DNA from: Pseudomonas lactucae
GTDB lineage: Bacteria > Pseudomonadota > Gammaproteobacteria > Pseudomonadales > Pseudomonadaceae
Reading direction: 5' to 3'
Assembly: GCF_016937615.1 (NCBI RefSeq)
Contig: NZ_JAFHKI010000129.1
Coordinates: 1 to 45,859, forward strand
DNA: 45,859 bases
Shown here piece after piece: positions 1 through 7,666 of the stretch. The translations under genes and the position numbers were made by a program. The notes beneath the pieces were generated by a model, which saw only the letters and a program-made list of their open reading frames with translations, ran no database searches and was not told the origin of the DNA. Within the stretch, counting starts at the first letter, position 1; the number at the start of each line of letters is the position of its first letter.

Positions 1-20
1 AGATCAAGATCAAAAGCCAG
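1..20. repeat. Dispersed 20-bp repeat, copy 1
   Basis: The first 20 bases are the exact reverse complement of 38096-38115. The shared core reads CTGGCTTTTGATCTTGATCT. From memory, this is part of a longer intergenic repeat common in fluorescens-group Pseudomonas. Its function is unknown, and only the edge of this copy lies in the window. Confidence 0.6.
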
Positions 21-84
21 TGCAACGGCAACAGCGCAGAGCAAGAGCAGGTAGTTGTGTAGAAACCTATGCCCGCGCTAATCC

Positions 85-115
85 GTAGCAGCTGCCGAGC
101 CTTGGCGAGGCTGCG
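85..115. repeat. REP-like palindrome upstream of pnuC
   Basis: A GC-rich imperfect hairpin with arms AGCCT (98-102) and AGGCT (108-112) lies inside a segment starting GTAGCAGCTGCCGAGCC. This layout resembles the short extragenic palindromes scattered through Pseudomonas genomes. It may mark the 3' boundary of the gene to the left, which is outside the window. I saw no thi-box or NAD riboswitch core between it and pnuC. Confidence 0.45.
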
Positions 116-226
116 TTTGCGGCGTATCTGACACACCGCCCCACCCACATTTACCCTCCAGCGTTTTGAAGATTGCTGACCTCTGGTTACAATCACCGCC
201 CTCTCCCACTCTCCCAAGGATCCACC

Positions 227-790
227 ATGTCCGGGCTTGAACTGTTCGCCGCCGCCCTGGGGGTGATCGCTGTCTGGCTGACGGTCAAGCAAAACCCCTG
301 GTGCTGGCCCATCGGCCTGGTGATGGTGCTGCTGTACATCTGGGTGTTCTACGACGTGAAACTCTATTCCGACATGCTCCTGCAGGTGGTCTACGCCGCC
401 TTGCAAGTCTACGGCTGGTGGCAGTGGACCCGCGCCGGCGAGGTCAGGCAAGGGCGCCAGGTCACGCGCCTGGGTTGGCCGGCGATCATGGTCAGCCTGG
501 CCATCGGCGCCGTTGGCAGCCTGTTGCTAGGCGCCGCCATGGCCCACTGGACCGACGCTGCACAACCGTGGCTCGACGCCGCGCTCACCGGTTTCAGCCT
601 GGTGGCGCAAATGTGGATGGCGCAGAAGCGCGTGCAGTGCTGGCCGCTGTGGATTGCAGTGGACGTGATCTTTGTCGGGCTGTTCCTCTATAAGGGCCTC
701 TACCTCACCGCCGCGCTATATGCACTGTTCACCGTGATCGCCGTGCAAGGCTGGCGCGAATGGCGCGCCGACCCGGCGTTGCGCACATGA
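227..790 (+). CDS. pnuC: Nicotinamide riboside transporter PnuC
   Basis: An inner-membrane facilitator of the PnuC family that brings nicotinamide riboside into the cell. The 187-residue product is nearly all hydrophobic helices (about seven) and carries the family's tryptophan-rich substrate motif VYGWWQW near residue 65. I chose ATG 227 because AAGGA at 216-220 sits six bases upstream; an in-frame start at 173 would add residues unlike the family. The stop overlaps the start of the next gene (ATGA at 787-790), so the two are translationally coupled. The neighbour is a riboside kinase-like P-loop protein, which supports nicotinamide riboside rather than thiamine (PnuT) or riboflavin as the substrate. 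Transport is by facilitated diffusion, made one-way by phosphorylation inside the cell. Confidence 0.9.
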   Translation: MSGLELFAAALGVIAVWLTVKQNPWCWPIGLVMVLLYIWVFYDVKLYSDMLLQVVYAALQVYGWWQWTRAGEVRQGRQVTRLGWPAIMVSLAIGAVGSLLLGAAMAHWTDAAQPWLDAALTGFSLVAQMWMAQKRVQCWPLWIAVDVIFVGLFLYKGLYLTAALYALFTVIAVQGWREWRADPALRT

Positions 791-1323
791 AGGTGGTGGT
801 ACTGGCCGGCCCCGAATCCAGCGGCAAAAGCTGGCTCGCCGCTGAGTTGCACGCGCACTTCGGTGGCTTGATGGTCGGCGAATACGTGCGTTATTTCATC
901 GACCATCATCAGCGCGACACCTGCCTGGCGGACATTCCTGACATCGCCCTCGGCCAATTGGCCTGGGAAGACGCCGCGCGTGCAACGCAACCCAGGCTGC
1001 TGATCCTCGACACCCACCTGCTCACCAACAAGCTCTGGAGCCAGACCCTGTTCGGCGACTACCCGGTATGGCTTGACGATGAGCTGCTGGCGCGCCACTA
1101 CGACCTGCACCTGCTGCTCTCGCCCGAAGACGTCGAATGGACCGCCGACGGTCAACGCTGTCAGCCGGAGCTGGCAGACCGTCGCGCGTTTTTCCAGGGC
1201 AGCCTGGACTGGATGCAGCAGCATCACCAGCCGGTGGTGGTGATTCGCGGAGATTGGGCTGCGCGCCGCAGCCAAGCGTTCGCGGCAGTGGAGCAGTTGC
1301 TGGTCGCGCCTTCACACGCCTGA
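787..1323 (+). CDS. NadR-like nicotinamide riboside kinase (AAA/P-loop ATPase)
   Basis: Probably phosphorylates imported nicotinamide riboside to NMN, the trapping step that follows PnuC. The 178-residue protein has a P-loop GPESSGKS (residues 8-15), the VGEYVRYFID segment that matches the substrate-side helix of the NadR kinase domain, and ILDTHLLTNKLW, matching the NadR DTDLLTxKxW Walker B region. It is only the kinase half: there is no N-terminal repressor helix-turn-helix and no NMN adenylyltransferase domain, so it should not regulate transcription as enterobacterial NadR does. ATG 787 overlaps the pnuC stop by four bases; an upstream start at 760 is unlikely. The function is inferred from motifs and context. 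PGAP-type pipelines often call it simply an AAA family ATPase. Confidence 0.8.
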   Translation: MKVVVLAGPESSGKSWLAAELHAHFGGLMVGEYVRYFIDHHQRDTCLADIPDIALGQLAWEDAARATQPRLLILDTHLLTNKLWSQTLFGDYPVWLDDELLARHYDLHLLLSPEDVEWTADGQRCQPELADRRAFFQGSLDWMQQHHQPVVVIRGDWAARRSQAFAAVEQLLVAPSHA

Positions 1324-1335
1324 CAGTCTCGGGCC

Positions 1336-2129
1336 TTAACGTTTTTTACGCGTACCCAGTTGAATCCAGGTCGGCGCATGATCACTGGCATGCGGCTCGT
1401 TACGCACCCAGGCGTCCACGCCCGCATCTTTCAAATAAGGCGTGAGTGCCGGGTTGAGCAACAGGTGGTCGATGCGCAGGCCAGAGTTTTTCTGCCAGTG
1501 CTGACGGAAATAGTCCCAGAACGTATACACGCGCTCGTCGGGATACAGATGCCGCAGCGCATCGGTCCAGCCCTGGGCCAGCAGGCGCTGAAAACAGGCG
1601 CGACTCTCGGGTTGCAGCAGGGCATCCTTGAGCCAGGAGCGCGGGTTATAGATGTCCAGATCGGTAGGCACCACGTTGAAATCTCCCGCCAGGAGCACGG
1701 GATGCTCACTGGCCTGCAGCGCGCCGGCGTAGTCGATCAACCGCTCGAACCAGGCCAGCTTGTAGTCGAATTTCGGCCCAGGTTGCGGGTTGCCGTTGGG
1801 CAAATACAGGCAGCCGACCAACACGCCGTGCACGGCCGCTTCGATATAGCGGCTTTGGTTGTCGCTGTCATCACCGGGCAGACCTCGCCGGCTCTCCAGC
1901 GGCTGGGCATCCCGCGCCAGAATCGCCACACCGTTCCACGACGCCTGTCCCAGGCAAATCGCTCCGTAACCGGCAGCTTCGAAGTCGGCGTAGGGGAACA
2001 GGCTTTGCGGCAGCTTGAGTTCTTGCAGGCACACGATATCGGGCTGCTCACGCGCGAGCCATTGCAGCAGGTTGGCAGTCGGGCACGCAGGCCGTTGAGA
2101 TTGAAGGTGGCGATTTTCAGCGCTTTCAT
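1336..2129 (-). pseudogene. xthA: Exodeoxyribonuclease III, frame-disrupted as assembled
   Basis: Xth-family AP endonuclease and 3'-5' exonuclease of base excision repair. From ATG 2129 the protein begins MKALKIATFNLNGLRARLP in one frame. The rest (NLLQWLAREQPDIVCLQELK onward) lies in the adjacent frame, so one base has been lost near 2073-2077, in a spot expected to read CTGCCxAAC. Everything downstream is intact: catalytic LQELK, GDFNVVPTD, LRIDHLL and SDHAP, ending in a basic tail. Corrected, the protein is 264 residues, a normal length. Upstream reading in the second frame (to 2304) is not conserved and is a shadow. It is convergent with the kinase gene 12 bases away. A sequencing error is more likely than a true pseudogene, because no other damage is visible. 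Confidence 0.85.
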
Positions 2130-2382
2130 GGGATGGGGTCCTTCCAGGGCTCTTTGGGTAGAGCCTGGAAGGCGCACAGATGTTCCATCCACGCATGCCC
2201 GGTGGAATCGCGCCGCTCAGGGCCGGTGAGAGTGTTGGCGCAGCAACAGTCGCCGGACAGCTTGCGCTGAATCCACACAGCCCCCGCGCCGCAAATACAC
2301 TCATATCTATTTGAAATAAAACAAGTTATCCCTCTGGCATGGTGCGTGCAAACACCTTCATATAACCCTGAAGGATGCCCCC

Positions 2383-3444
2383 ATGCCCCAAACCCTGCCC
2401 CAGGCGCTGTTGCGCCAAGCCCAGACCCGCGGCTCAGCGGTTGCCTTGCGCTACAAACGTCTGGGCATCTGGCAGGTGCGCACCTGGAGCGAACTGGCTG
2501 CCGATGTCGGCGGGCTCGCCGCTGCCCTGCACCAGCGCGGTTTCAGTGGCAGCGATGACCTGCTGATCATCAGCCAGGCGCGCCCCGAAGCCTTGCTGCT
2601 GGCACTGGCCGCGCAGTGGCTGGGCGGTAGCGTCACGTTGCTGGACCCGGAGCGCGACAACCGCACGCTGCTGGCCAAATTACGACCGGCTTTTGTGCTG
2701 GCGGAAGATGTGCACGCGGTGCAGCAAATCGGTGAACACGGCGTGCGGGTGTACCTCGACGGACGCGGACTGAATCGCCTGCACACCGCTGGTTTGATCG
2801 CCTATGCCGACTTGACCACCAACGCCCCCGCCCCCGCCCCCGCCTGCGCCACGCAAACCAGCGCCCTCGCCTTTGTGTTTCACACAGACACCACCGCTCA
2901 ATTAAGCCATGCCCAATTGCTGGCCGGTGCCCGCACCCTGATCACCCGTGAACACTTGACCAGCGACGAAGAAGCCCTCGCCGCCAGGGTATTCGCCGCC
3001 AGCGGCCAGGCGCGCTACCTGCTCGCGCCCTGGCTGCACGCCGGCTTTCGCCTGAATTTCCCGGAAGCCCTGGCCACCCGCGACACCGACCGCCGCGAGC
3101 TGGGCCCGACCCTGGTGCTGGGCACTCGCGAATCCTACGGGCGCCTGGAACAGTGGGTGGCTGAACGTCTGCCGCTACCGGGAACGTTCAGCCATGACCT
3201 GTACCGCTGGGCCATGCAGCCCACGTCCTCGCCCGTTCGACGCTGGCTCGGCCACTGGCTGGTGCGTCGTCCGTTGCTCGATGTACTGGGCATGAGCCGC
3301 CTGCGCGTGCCGTTGCTGGTGGGGCCGCCACTGAGCGCGCAGAGCGCGGCATTCTTCGGCGCACTGGGCGTTGATCCCGGACATTGGCACGAGCCTTCGC
3401 CGCGCCACGAAGCCACCGACCACTTACTGTCCCAGACTGTCTGA
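2383..3444 (+). CDS. Truncated AMP-binding (acyl-CoA synthetase-like) protein
   Basis: The N-terminal part of an AMP-forming acyl-CoA ligase fold, 353 residues where full enzymes have about 550-650. It begins like the long-chain ligases that often lead HAAT transporter operons (GIWQVRTWSELAADVGGL, residues 26-43). The phosphate-binding loop, normally TSGTTGxPK, is degraded to FHTDTTAQLSH. The protein ends just where the YGxTE motif and the whole C-terminal lid should follow (FFGALGVDPGHWHEPSP). It is therefore unlikely to activate acids. ATG 2383 is fixed by AAGGA at 2371-2375. It is the first gene of the transporter operon, ten bases before the ATPase gene. Its role is unknown; it may be a degenerate remnant or a binding-only accessory. 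Confidence 0.75.
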   Translation: MPQTLPQALLRQAQTRGSAVALRYKRLGIWQVRTWSELAADVGGLAAALHQRGFSGSDDLLIISQARPEALLLALAAQWLGGSVTLLDPERDNRTLLAKLRPAFVLAEDVHAVQQIGEHGVRVYLDGRGLNRLHTAGLIAYADLTTNAPAPAPACATQTSALAFVFHTDTTAQLSHAQLLAGARTLITREHLTSDEEALAARVFAASGQARYLLAPWLHAGFRLNFPEALATRDTDRRELGPTLVLGTRESYGRLEQWVAERLPLPGTFSHDLYRWAMQPTSSPVRRWLGHWLVRRPLLDVLGMSRLRVPLLVGPPLSAQSAAFFGALGVDPGHWHEPSPRHEATDHLLSQTV

Positions 3445-3454
3445 CGAGCCCTCC

Positions 3455-4231
3455 ATGCGCGCACCCACTGAATCGGTATTACTGCGGCTCGATGACATCT
3501 CCCTGTCGTTCAAGGGCATCAAGGCCATCACTTCCATCAGCTTCGACGTCAGGGCCGGCGACATCTGCGGGCTGATCGGCCCCAACGGCGCCGGTAAAAG
3601 CTCGCTGCTCAATGTCATCAACGGCGTCTACCACCCCCAGAGCGGCAGCATCCGCTATGCCGGCCAGACCCGTCGGCGCATGCGTGCGCACCAGGCCGCC
3701 GAGGGCGGTATCGCGCGCACCTTCCAGAATATCGCGCTGTTCAAAGGCATGAGCGTGCTCGACAACGTGCTCACCGGACGCAACCTCAAGCGTCGCAGCA
3801 CCTGGGTCGAACAGATGCTGCGCCTGGGCCGCGCCCCGCGCGAGGACGACGCCCACCGCCTGCACGCGGAAAAGGTCATCGCCTTTTTACAGATCCATCC
3901 CTGGCGCCACGTACTGGTGGGCACCCTGCCCTACGGCCTGCAAAAGCGGGTCGAACTGGCCCGCGCCCTGGCCTGCGAACCAACCCTGTTGCTGCTGGAT
4001 GAACCCATGGCCGGCATGAACGCCCAGGAGAAGGCGCAAATGAGCCAATTCATCCGCGATATCAACCGCGAGTTCGGCACCACGGTGGTGTTGATCGAAC
4101 ACGACATCGGCGTGGTGATGGGCTTGTGCGACCACGTGGTCGTGCTCGACTACGGTCGCAAGATCGGCGACGGCACGCCTGAGCAGGTCCGTGCCAACCC
4201 GGATGTCATTGCCGCTTACCTGGGTACCTGA
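3455..4231 (+). CDS. HAAT-family ABC transporter ATPase (LivG-like)
   Basis: Cytoplasmic ATPase of a branched-chain-amino-acid-type (hydrophobic amino acid or amide) importer. The 258-residue product has a Walker A GPNGAGKSS at residues 42-50, a signature region LPYGLQKRVELARAL typical of LivG, Walker B LLLLDEPMAGMN, and the switch histidine in VVLIEHDIG. I chose ATG 3455; an upstream in-frame start at 3371 would run through the preceding gene. It is followed two bases later by the first permease gene, so the genes are one operon. HAAT importers normally use two different ATPases (LivG and LivF), but no LivF gene follows here. The substrate cannot be told from sequence; amides, amino acids and aromatic acids are all carried by this family. 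Confidence 0.9.
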   Translation: MRAPTESVLLRLDDISLSFKGIKAITSISFDVRAGDICGLIGPNGAGKSSLLNVINGVYHPQSGSIRYAGQTRRRMRAHQAAEGGIARTFQNIALFKGMSVLDNVLTGRNLKRRSTWVEQMLRLGRAPREDDAHRLHAEKVIAFLQIHPWRHVLVGTLPYGLQKRVELARALACEPTLLLLDEPMAGMNAQEKAQMSQFIRDINREFGTTVVLIEHDIGVVMGLCDHVVVLDYGRKIGDGTPEQVRANPDVIAAYLGT

Positions 4232-4233
4232 AC

Positions 4234-5115
4234 ATGGAATTTTTCTTCGAAGTGCTGATTGGCGGCCTGTTGGCGGGCGTGATGTACGCCCTGGTGGCGA
4301 TTGGTTTTGTGCTGATCTACAAGGCCTCCGGCGTGTTCAATTTTGCCCAGGGCGCCATGGTGCTGTTCGCCGCGCTGACCTTCGTCAGCCTGCTTGAGCG
4401 CGGCTTTCCGTTTGCCTGGGCATTCCTGGCCACGCTGGCAAGCCTGGTGGTGCTGGCGCTGCTGATCGAGAAAGTGGTGCTGCGGCCGCTGGTCAATCGC
4501 CCGCCGATCATCCTGTTCATGGCCACCCTGGGCCTGTCGTACCTGATCGAAGGGCTGGCGCAGTTTCTGTGGGGCGCCCAGGTGCACGGGTTGGACCTGG
4601 GCATCGCCGATGAGCCGCTGGAAATCCGCGGCATGCTGCTCTCGCAATTCGACCTGTTTGCCGCCGGCACCGCCGCCCTGCTGGTGCTGGCCTTGTCGCT
4701 GCTGTTCAACAAGACCCGCATCGGCCTGTCGTTGCGCGCGGTGGCCGATGACCCGCTGGCGTCGATGGCGGTGGGCATTCGCCTGCCGCGCATCTGGGCA
4801 CTGGTGTGGGCGGTGGCCGGGTTTGTCGGGCTGGTGGCGGGTTTGCTCTGGGGCGCGCGCCTGGGCGTGCAGTTCTCGCTGTCGCTGGTGGTGCTCAAGG
4901 CGTTGCCGGTGCTGATCATCGGCGGATTCTCGTCCATTGGCGGTGCGATTGTCGGCGGTTTGATCATCGGCGCAGCGGAGAAAATCGCCGAGATCTACCT
5001 CGGGCCGATCATCGGCAGCGGCATTGAAAACTGGGTGCCTTACGTCCTGGCCCTGCTGTTTTTGCTGGTGCGACCGGCCGGGTTGTTCGGCGAGCGTGCA
5101 ATCGAACGGGTTTGA
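4234..5115 (+). CDS. HAAT-family ABC transporter permease (LivH-like)
   Basis: Integral inner-membrane permease, 293 residues with about eight hydrophobic helices. It shows the family opening GLLAGVMYALVAIGFVLIYK and the early FNFAQGAM motif typical of LivH/BraD. A cytoplasmic loop near residues 168-190 (LRAVADDPLASMAVGI) is the usual docking site for the ATPase. ATG 4234 starts two bases after the LivG-like stop. It pairs with the LivM-like permease downstream to form the translocation path. No damage was seen. Confidence 0.92.
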   Translation: MEFFFEVLIGGLLAGVMYALVAIGFVLIYKASGVFNFAQGAMVLFAALTFVSLLERGFPFAWAFLATLASLVVLALLIEKVVLRPLVNRPPIILFMATLGLSYLIEGLAQFLWGAQVHGLDLGIADEPLEIRGMLLSQFDLFAAGTAALLVLALSLLFNKTRIGLSLRAVADDPLASMAVGIRLPRIWALVWAVAGFVGLVAGLLWGARLGVQFSLSLVVLKALPVLIIGGFSSIGGAIVGGLIIGAAEKIAEIYLGPIIGSGIENWVPYVLALLFLLVRPAGLFGERAIERV

Positions 5116-5137
5116 TGGTTTTTGAGGAACTGCCTGC

Positions 5138-6205
5138 ATGCTGTATCAAGAAGTCGGTCAAATCAGCACCTCCTACGCGGCCGAGCGCCGCATCTTTCGC
5201 CTGCGCCAGGACCGTATCGGGTTGTGGCTGCTGCTGGGCTTTGCGTTTGTGGCGATACCCTGGCTGGGCAACGACTATTGGTTCAGCGCGATTCTGGTGC
5301 CGCTGCTGGTACTGTCCCTGGCCGGGCTGGGCCTGAACCTGCTGACCGGCTATGCGGGCCAACTCTCGTTGGGCTCGGCGGCGTTCATGGCGGTGGGCGC
5401 GTTCGCCGCCTACAACCTGCAACTGCGTGTGCCGGGGTTGCCTCTGCTGGTGAGCTTTGCCCTGGGCGGCGTGATCGCCGCGCTGGTGGCGGTGTTCTTT
5501 GGCTTGCCGAGCCTGCGGATCAAAGGGTTCTATTTGCTGGTGGCAACCCTGGCCGCGCAGTTCGTGGTGGAGTGGGTGCTCACCCGCTTCAGCTGGTTTA
5601 CCAACGACAACGCCTCGGGGGTGATCACCTCACCGCCGCTGTTGATTGCCGGCCTCGATTTCAGCTCGCCGCGCGGCCGTTATCTGCTGACCCTGGCGGT
5701 CGTGGTCGCACTGTTCTGGCTCGGCAAAAACCTGGTGCGCAGCGAGCTGGGCCGCAACTGGATGGCGGTGCGCGACATGGACACCGCCGCCGCCGTGATC
5801 GGCATCCGCCTGCTCAAGGCCAAGCTGCTCGCGTTCGCCATCAGTGGCTTCTACCTGGGCGTCGCCGGTTCGCTGTGGGCCTTCACCTACCTGGGCACCG
5901 TGGAGCCCCACGGGTTTGACCTGAGCCGCTCATTCCAGGTGCTGTTCATCATCATTATTGGCGGCCTGGGCAGTGTGCTCGGCAACGTGCTGGGCGCGGC
6001 GTTCATCGTGTTGTTCCCGATCCTGCTGGGCAACCTCTTCGCGTTGTTGCCCGCCGGTTTGATGGACGCGGGCCAGCTGGAAAACATCCAGAAGATGCTG
6101 TTCGGCGCGCTGATCATCACCTTCCTGATCAAGGAACCGGAAGGGCTGGCCCGCCTGTGGCAGCGCTTTCGTCAACGGGCCAGGGTCTGGCCGCTGCGTT
6201 ACTGA
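5138..6205 (+). CDS. HAAT-family ABC transporter permease (LivM-like)
   Basis: Second inner-membrane permease of the importer, 355 residues. It carries the LivM/BraE motif LTGYAGQLSLGSAAFMAVGA near residues 68-87 and the coupling loop region NWMAVRDMDTAAAVIGI near residues 207-223. The N-terminal 35 residues are hydrophilic, an extension common in this subgroup. There is no fused ATPase domain, as some LivM proteins have, so the missing second ATPase is not hidden here. It starts 22 bases after the LivH-like gene and ends 36 bases before the binding-protein gene. Confidence 0.92.
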   Translation: MLYQEVGQISTSYAAERRIFRLRQDRIGLWLLLGFAFVAIPWLGNDYWFSAILVPLLVLSLAGLGLNLLTGYAGQLSLGSAAFMAVGAFAAYNLQLRVPGLPLLVSFALGGVIAALVAVFFGLPSLRIKGFYLLVATLAAQFVVEWVLTRFSWFTNDNASGVITSPPLLIAGLDFSSPRGRYLLTLAVVVALFWLGKNLVRSELGRNWMAVRDMDTAAAVIGIRLLKAKLLAFAISGFYLGVAGSLWAFTYLGTVEPHGFDLSRSFQVLFIIIIGGLGSVLGNVLGAAFIVLFPILLGNLFALLPAGLMDAGQLENIQKMLFGALIITFLIKEPEGLARLWQRFRQRARVWPLRY

Positions 6206-6241
6206 ACTCATACCCCCTATCGCTCCCGAGGAATCGCCTTC

Positions 6242-7573
6242 ATGACACACCGCTTATCGCTGCGCCGCCTGGCATTGGGCCTGGCCGTGATCACCGCCAC
6301 CCTCGCAGGTACCGCCCAGGCTGCCAACGAACAGTACTTCCCGCTGCAAAGCTACCGGGTCGGGCCCTATGCCGCCGGCGGCACGGGGTTCTTCGGCGGG
6401 TTTATCGATTACCTGCAATACGTCAACGCCAAGGGCGGCGTGAATGGAGTCAAGTTGACCTGGAGCGAATGCGAGACCGAGTACGTGGTGGAAAAAGGCG
6501 TCGAATGCTACGAACGCCTCAAGGGTGGGCTCAATGGCGCACCGGCGGCGGCCACCAACCCATTGTCGGTGGGCATCGCCTACGCCACGCTGGACCGCTC
6601 GACGGCCGACAAATTGCCGCTGATCACCATCAACCACGGCCGTACCGATTCCACCGACGGCAGCGTGTTCCCCTACGTGTTTGCGCTGCAATTGAACCCG
6701 TATTCGGAAGTCTCGGCGATCATCAATTACATCGGCCAGCGCGAAGGCGGTGCCGACAAGCTCAAGGGCAAGAAAATCGCCGTGCTCTATCACGGTTCGC
6801 CCTACGGCAAGGAAACCAACGGCGTACTGGAAACCCTGGCGCAAAACGCGGGCTTTGAGCTGACGTTGCTCGAAGTGCCGCACCCCGGCAACGAACAGCA
6901 ATCGCAATGGTTGAACATCCGCCGCCTCAAACCGGACTGGGTGATCCTGCGTGGCTGGGGCGTGATGAACCCGGTGGCGCTCAAATCGGCGCAGAAAGTC
7001 GGCTACCCCGCCGATCACATCATCGGCAATATCTGGAGCAACTCGGAAGAAGACGTGGTGCCGGCCGGCAACGCGGCGAAGGGCTTTATCTCGATCACCA
7101 CGCACCCGTCGGGCACCGACTTCCCGGTGCTGCAAGGCATCAAGCAAAGCGTCGTCGACGCCGGCAAAGGCAACCTGGCCGATCCGAAGCGCTTCGGCAC
7201 GGTGTACTACAACCTCGGTGTGGTGAACGGCATTCTCAACGTCGAAGCAGTGCGTCTGGCGCAGGAAAAATACGGTGCCAAGCCCTTGACCGGCGAGCAG
7301 GTTCGCTGGGGCTTCGAACACCTCAACCTGGACGATGCACGCCTGCAAGCCCTGGGTGCCAAAGGCCTGGTGCAACCGCTGAAACTCTCCTGCGCCGACC
7401 ACGAAGGCGGCGGCGCGGTGCGCTTCCAGCAATGGGATGGGCAACGCTGGAACCTGATCAGCGACTGGGTGCAGGCTGACCGCGCCTTGCTGCGGCCCAT
7501 CATCGAAGCATCGGCGGCGCAGTATGCGAAAGAGAAAGGCATTACGCCGAGAGATTGCAGCAAAGAGCAGTAG
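6242..7573 (+). CDS. Periplasmic substrate-binding protein of the HAAT transporter
   Basis: A type I periplasmic binding protein (LivJ/receptor family ligand-binding fold), 443 residues, that captures the substrate for the upstream permeases. It has a clear Sec signal peptide (RRLALGLAVITATLAGTAQA, cleavage near residue 28). The body shows the two-lobe alternation of beta-alpha segments, with GPYAAGGTGFFGGFIDYLQY near the first ligand lobe and CSDHEGGG-like text (SCADHEGGGAVRF) near the end. At about 415 mature residues it is longer than LivJ, as in the amide/aromatic group. The substrate is unknown. It is the last gene of the operon; a REP hairpin follows directly and no LivF gene is found. 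Confidence 0.88.
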   Translation: MTHRLSLRRLALGLAVITATLAGTAQAANEQYFPLQSYRVGPYAAGGTGFFGGFIDYLQYVNAKGGVNGVKLTWSECETEYVVEKGVECYERLKGGLNGAPAAATNPLSVGIAYATLDRSTADKLPLITINHGRTDSTDGSVFPYVFALQLNPYSEVSAIINYIGQREGGADKLKGKKIAVLYHGSPYGKETNGVLETLAQNAGFELTLLEVPHPGNEQQSQWLNIRRLKPDWVILRGWGVMNPVALKSAQKVGYPADHIIGNIWSNSEEDVVPAGNAAKGFISITTHPSGTDFPVLQGIKQSVVDAGKGNLADPKRFGTVYYNLGVVNGILNVEAVRLAQEKYGAKPLTGEQVRWGFEHLNLDDARLQALGAKGLVQPLKLSCADHEGGGAVRFQQWDGQRWNLISDWVQADRALLRPIIEASAAQYAKEKGITPRDCSKEQ

Positions 7574-7584
7574 GATTTCTCAGC

Positions 7585-7659
7585 TGCAATGCAATTTAAA
7601 TGTGGGAGGGGCGGTGCGACGATTCGACTTGCCCCCTCCCACAGTTGGATTGCATTGCA
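7585..7659. repeat. REP hairpin between convergent genes
   Basis: A long imperfect palindrome. The outer arms TGCAATGCAAT (7585-7595) and ATTGCATTGCA (7649-7659) enclose TGTGGGAGGGGC and GCCCCCTCCCACA. It fills the gap between the binding-protein gene and the converging chemoreceptor gene and probably acts as a two-way terminator or mRNA stabiliser. The GGGAGGGG core is the common fluorescens-group REP sequence. Confidence 0.75.
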
Positions 7660-7666
7660 AAGTGGA

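Noticed and set aside
173..226. Upstream start of pnuC at 173
   Set aside because: The extra 18 residues are not membrane-like, and the ATG at 227 has a good ribosome site.
120..226. Thiamine or NAD riboswitch before pnuC
   Set aside because: No thi-box core or NAD-II type conserved pattern was found in the leader.
4216..5139. 307-residue frame opposite the LivH-like permease
   Set aside because: Gln- and Arg-rich low-complexity antisense text, a typical shadow of a hydrophobic gene.
6254..7444. 396-residue frame opposite the binding-protein gene
   Set aside because: Antisense shadow of a high-GC gene; it lacks any recognisable domain, and the plus-strand gene is a clear family member.
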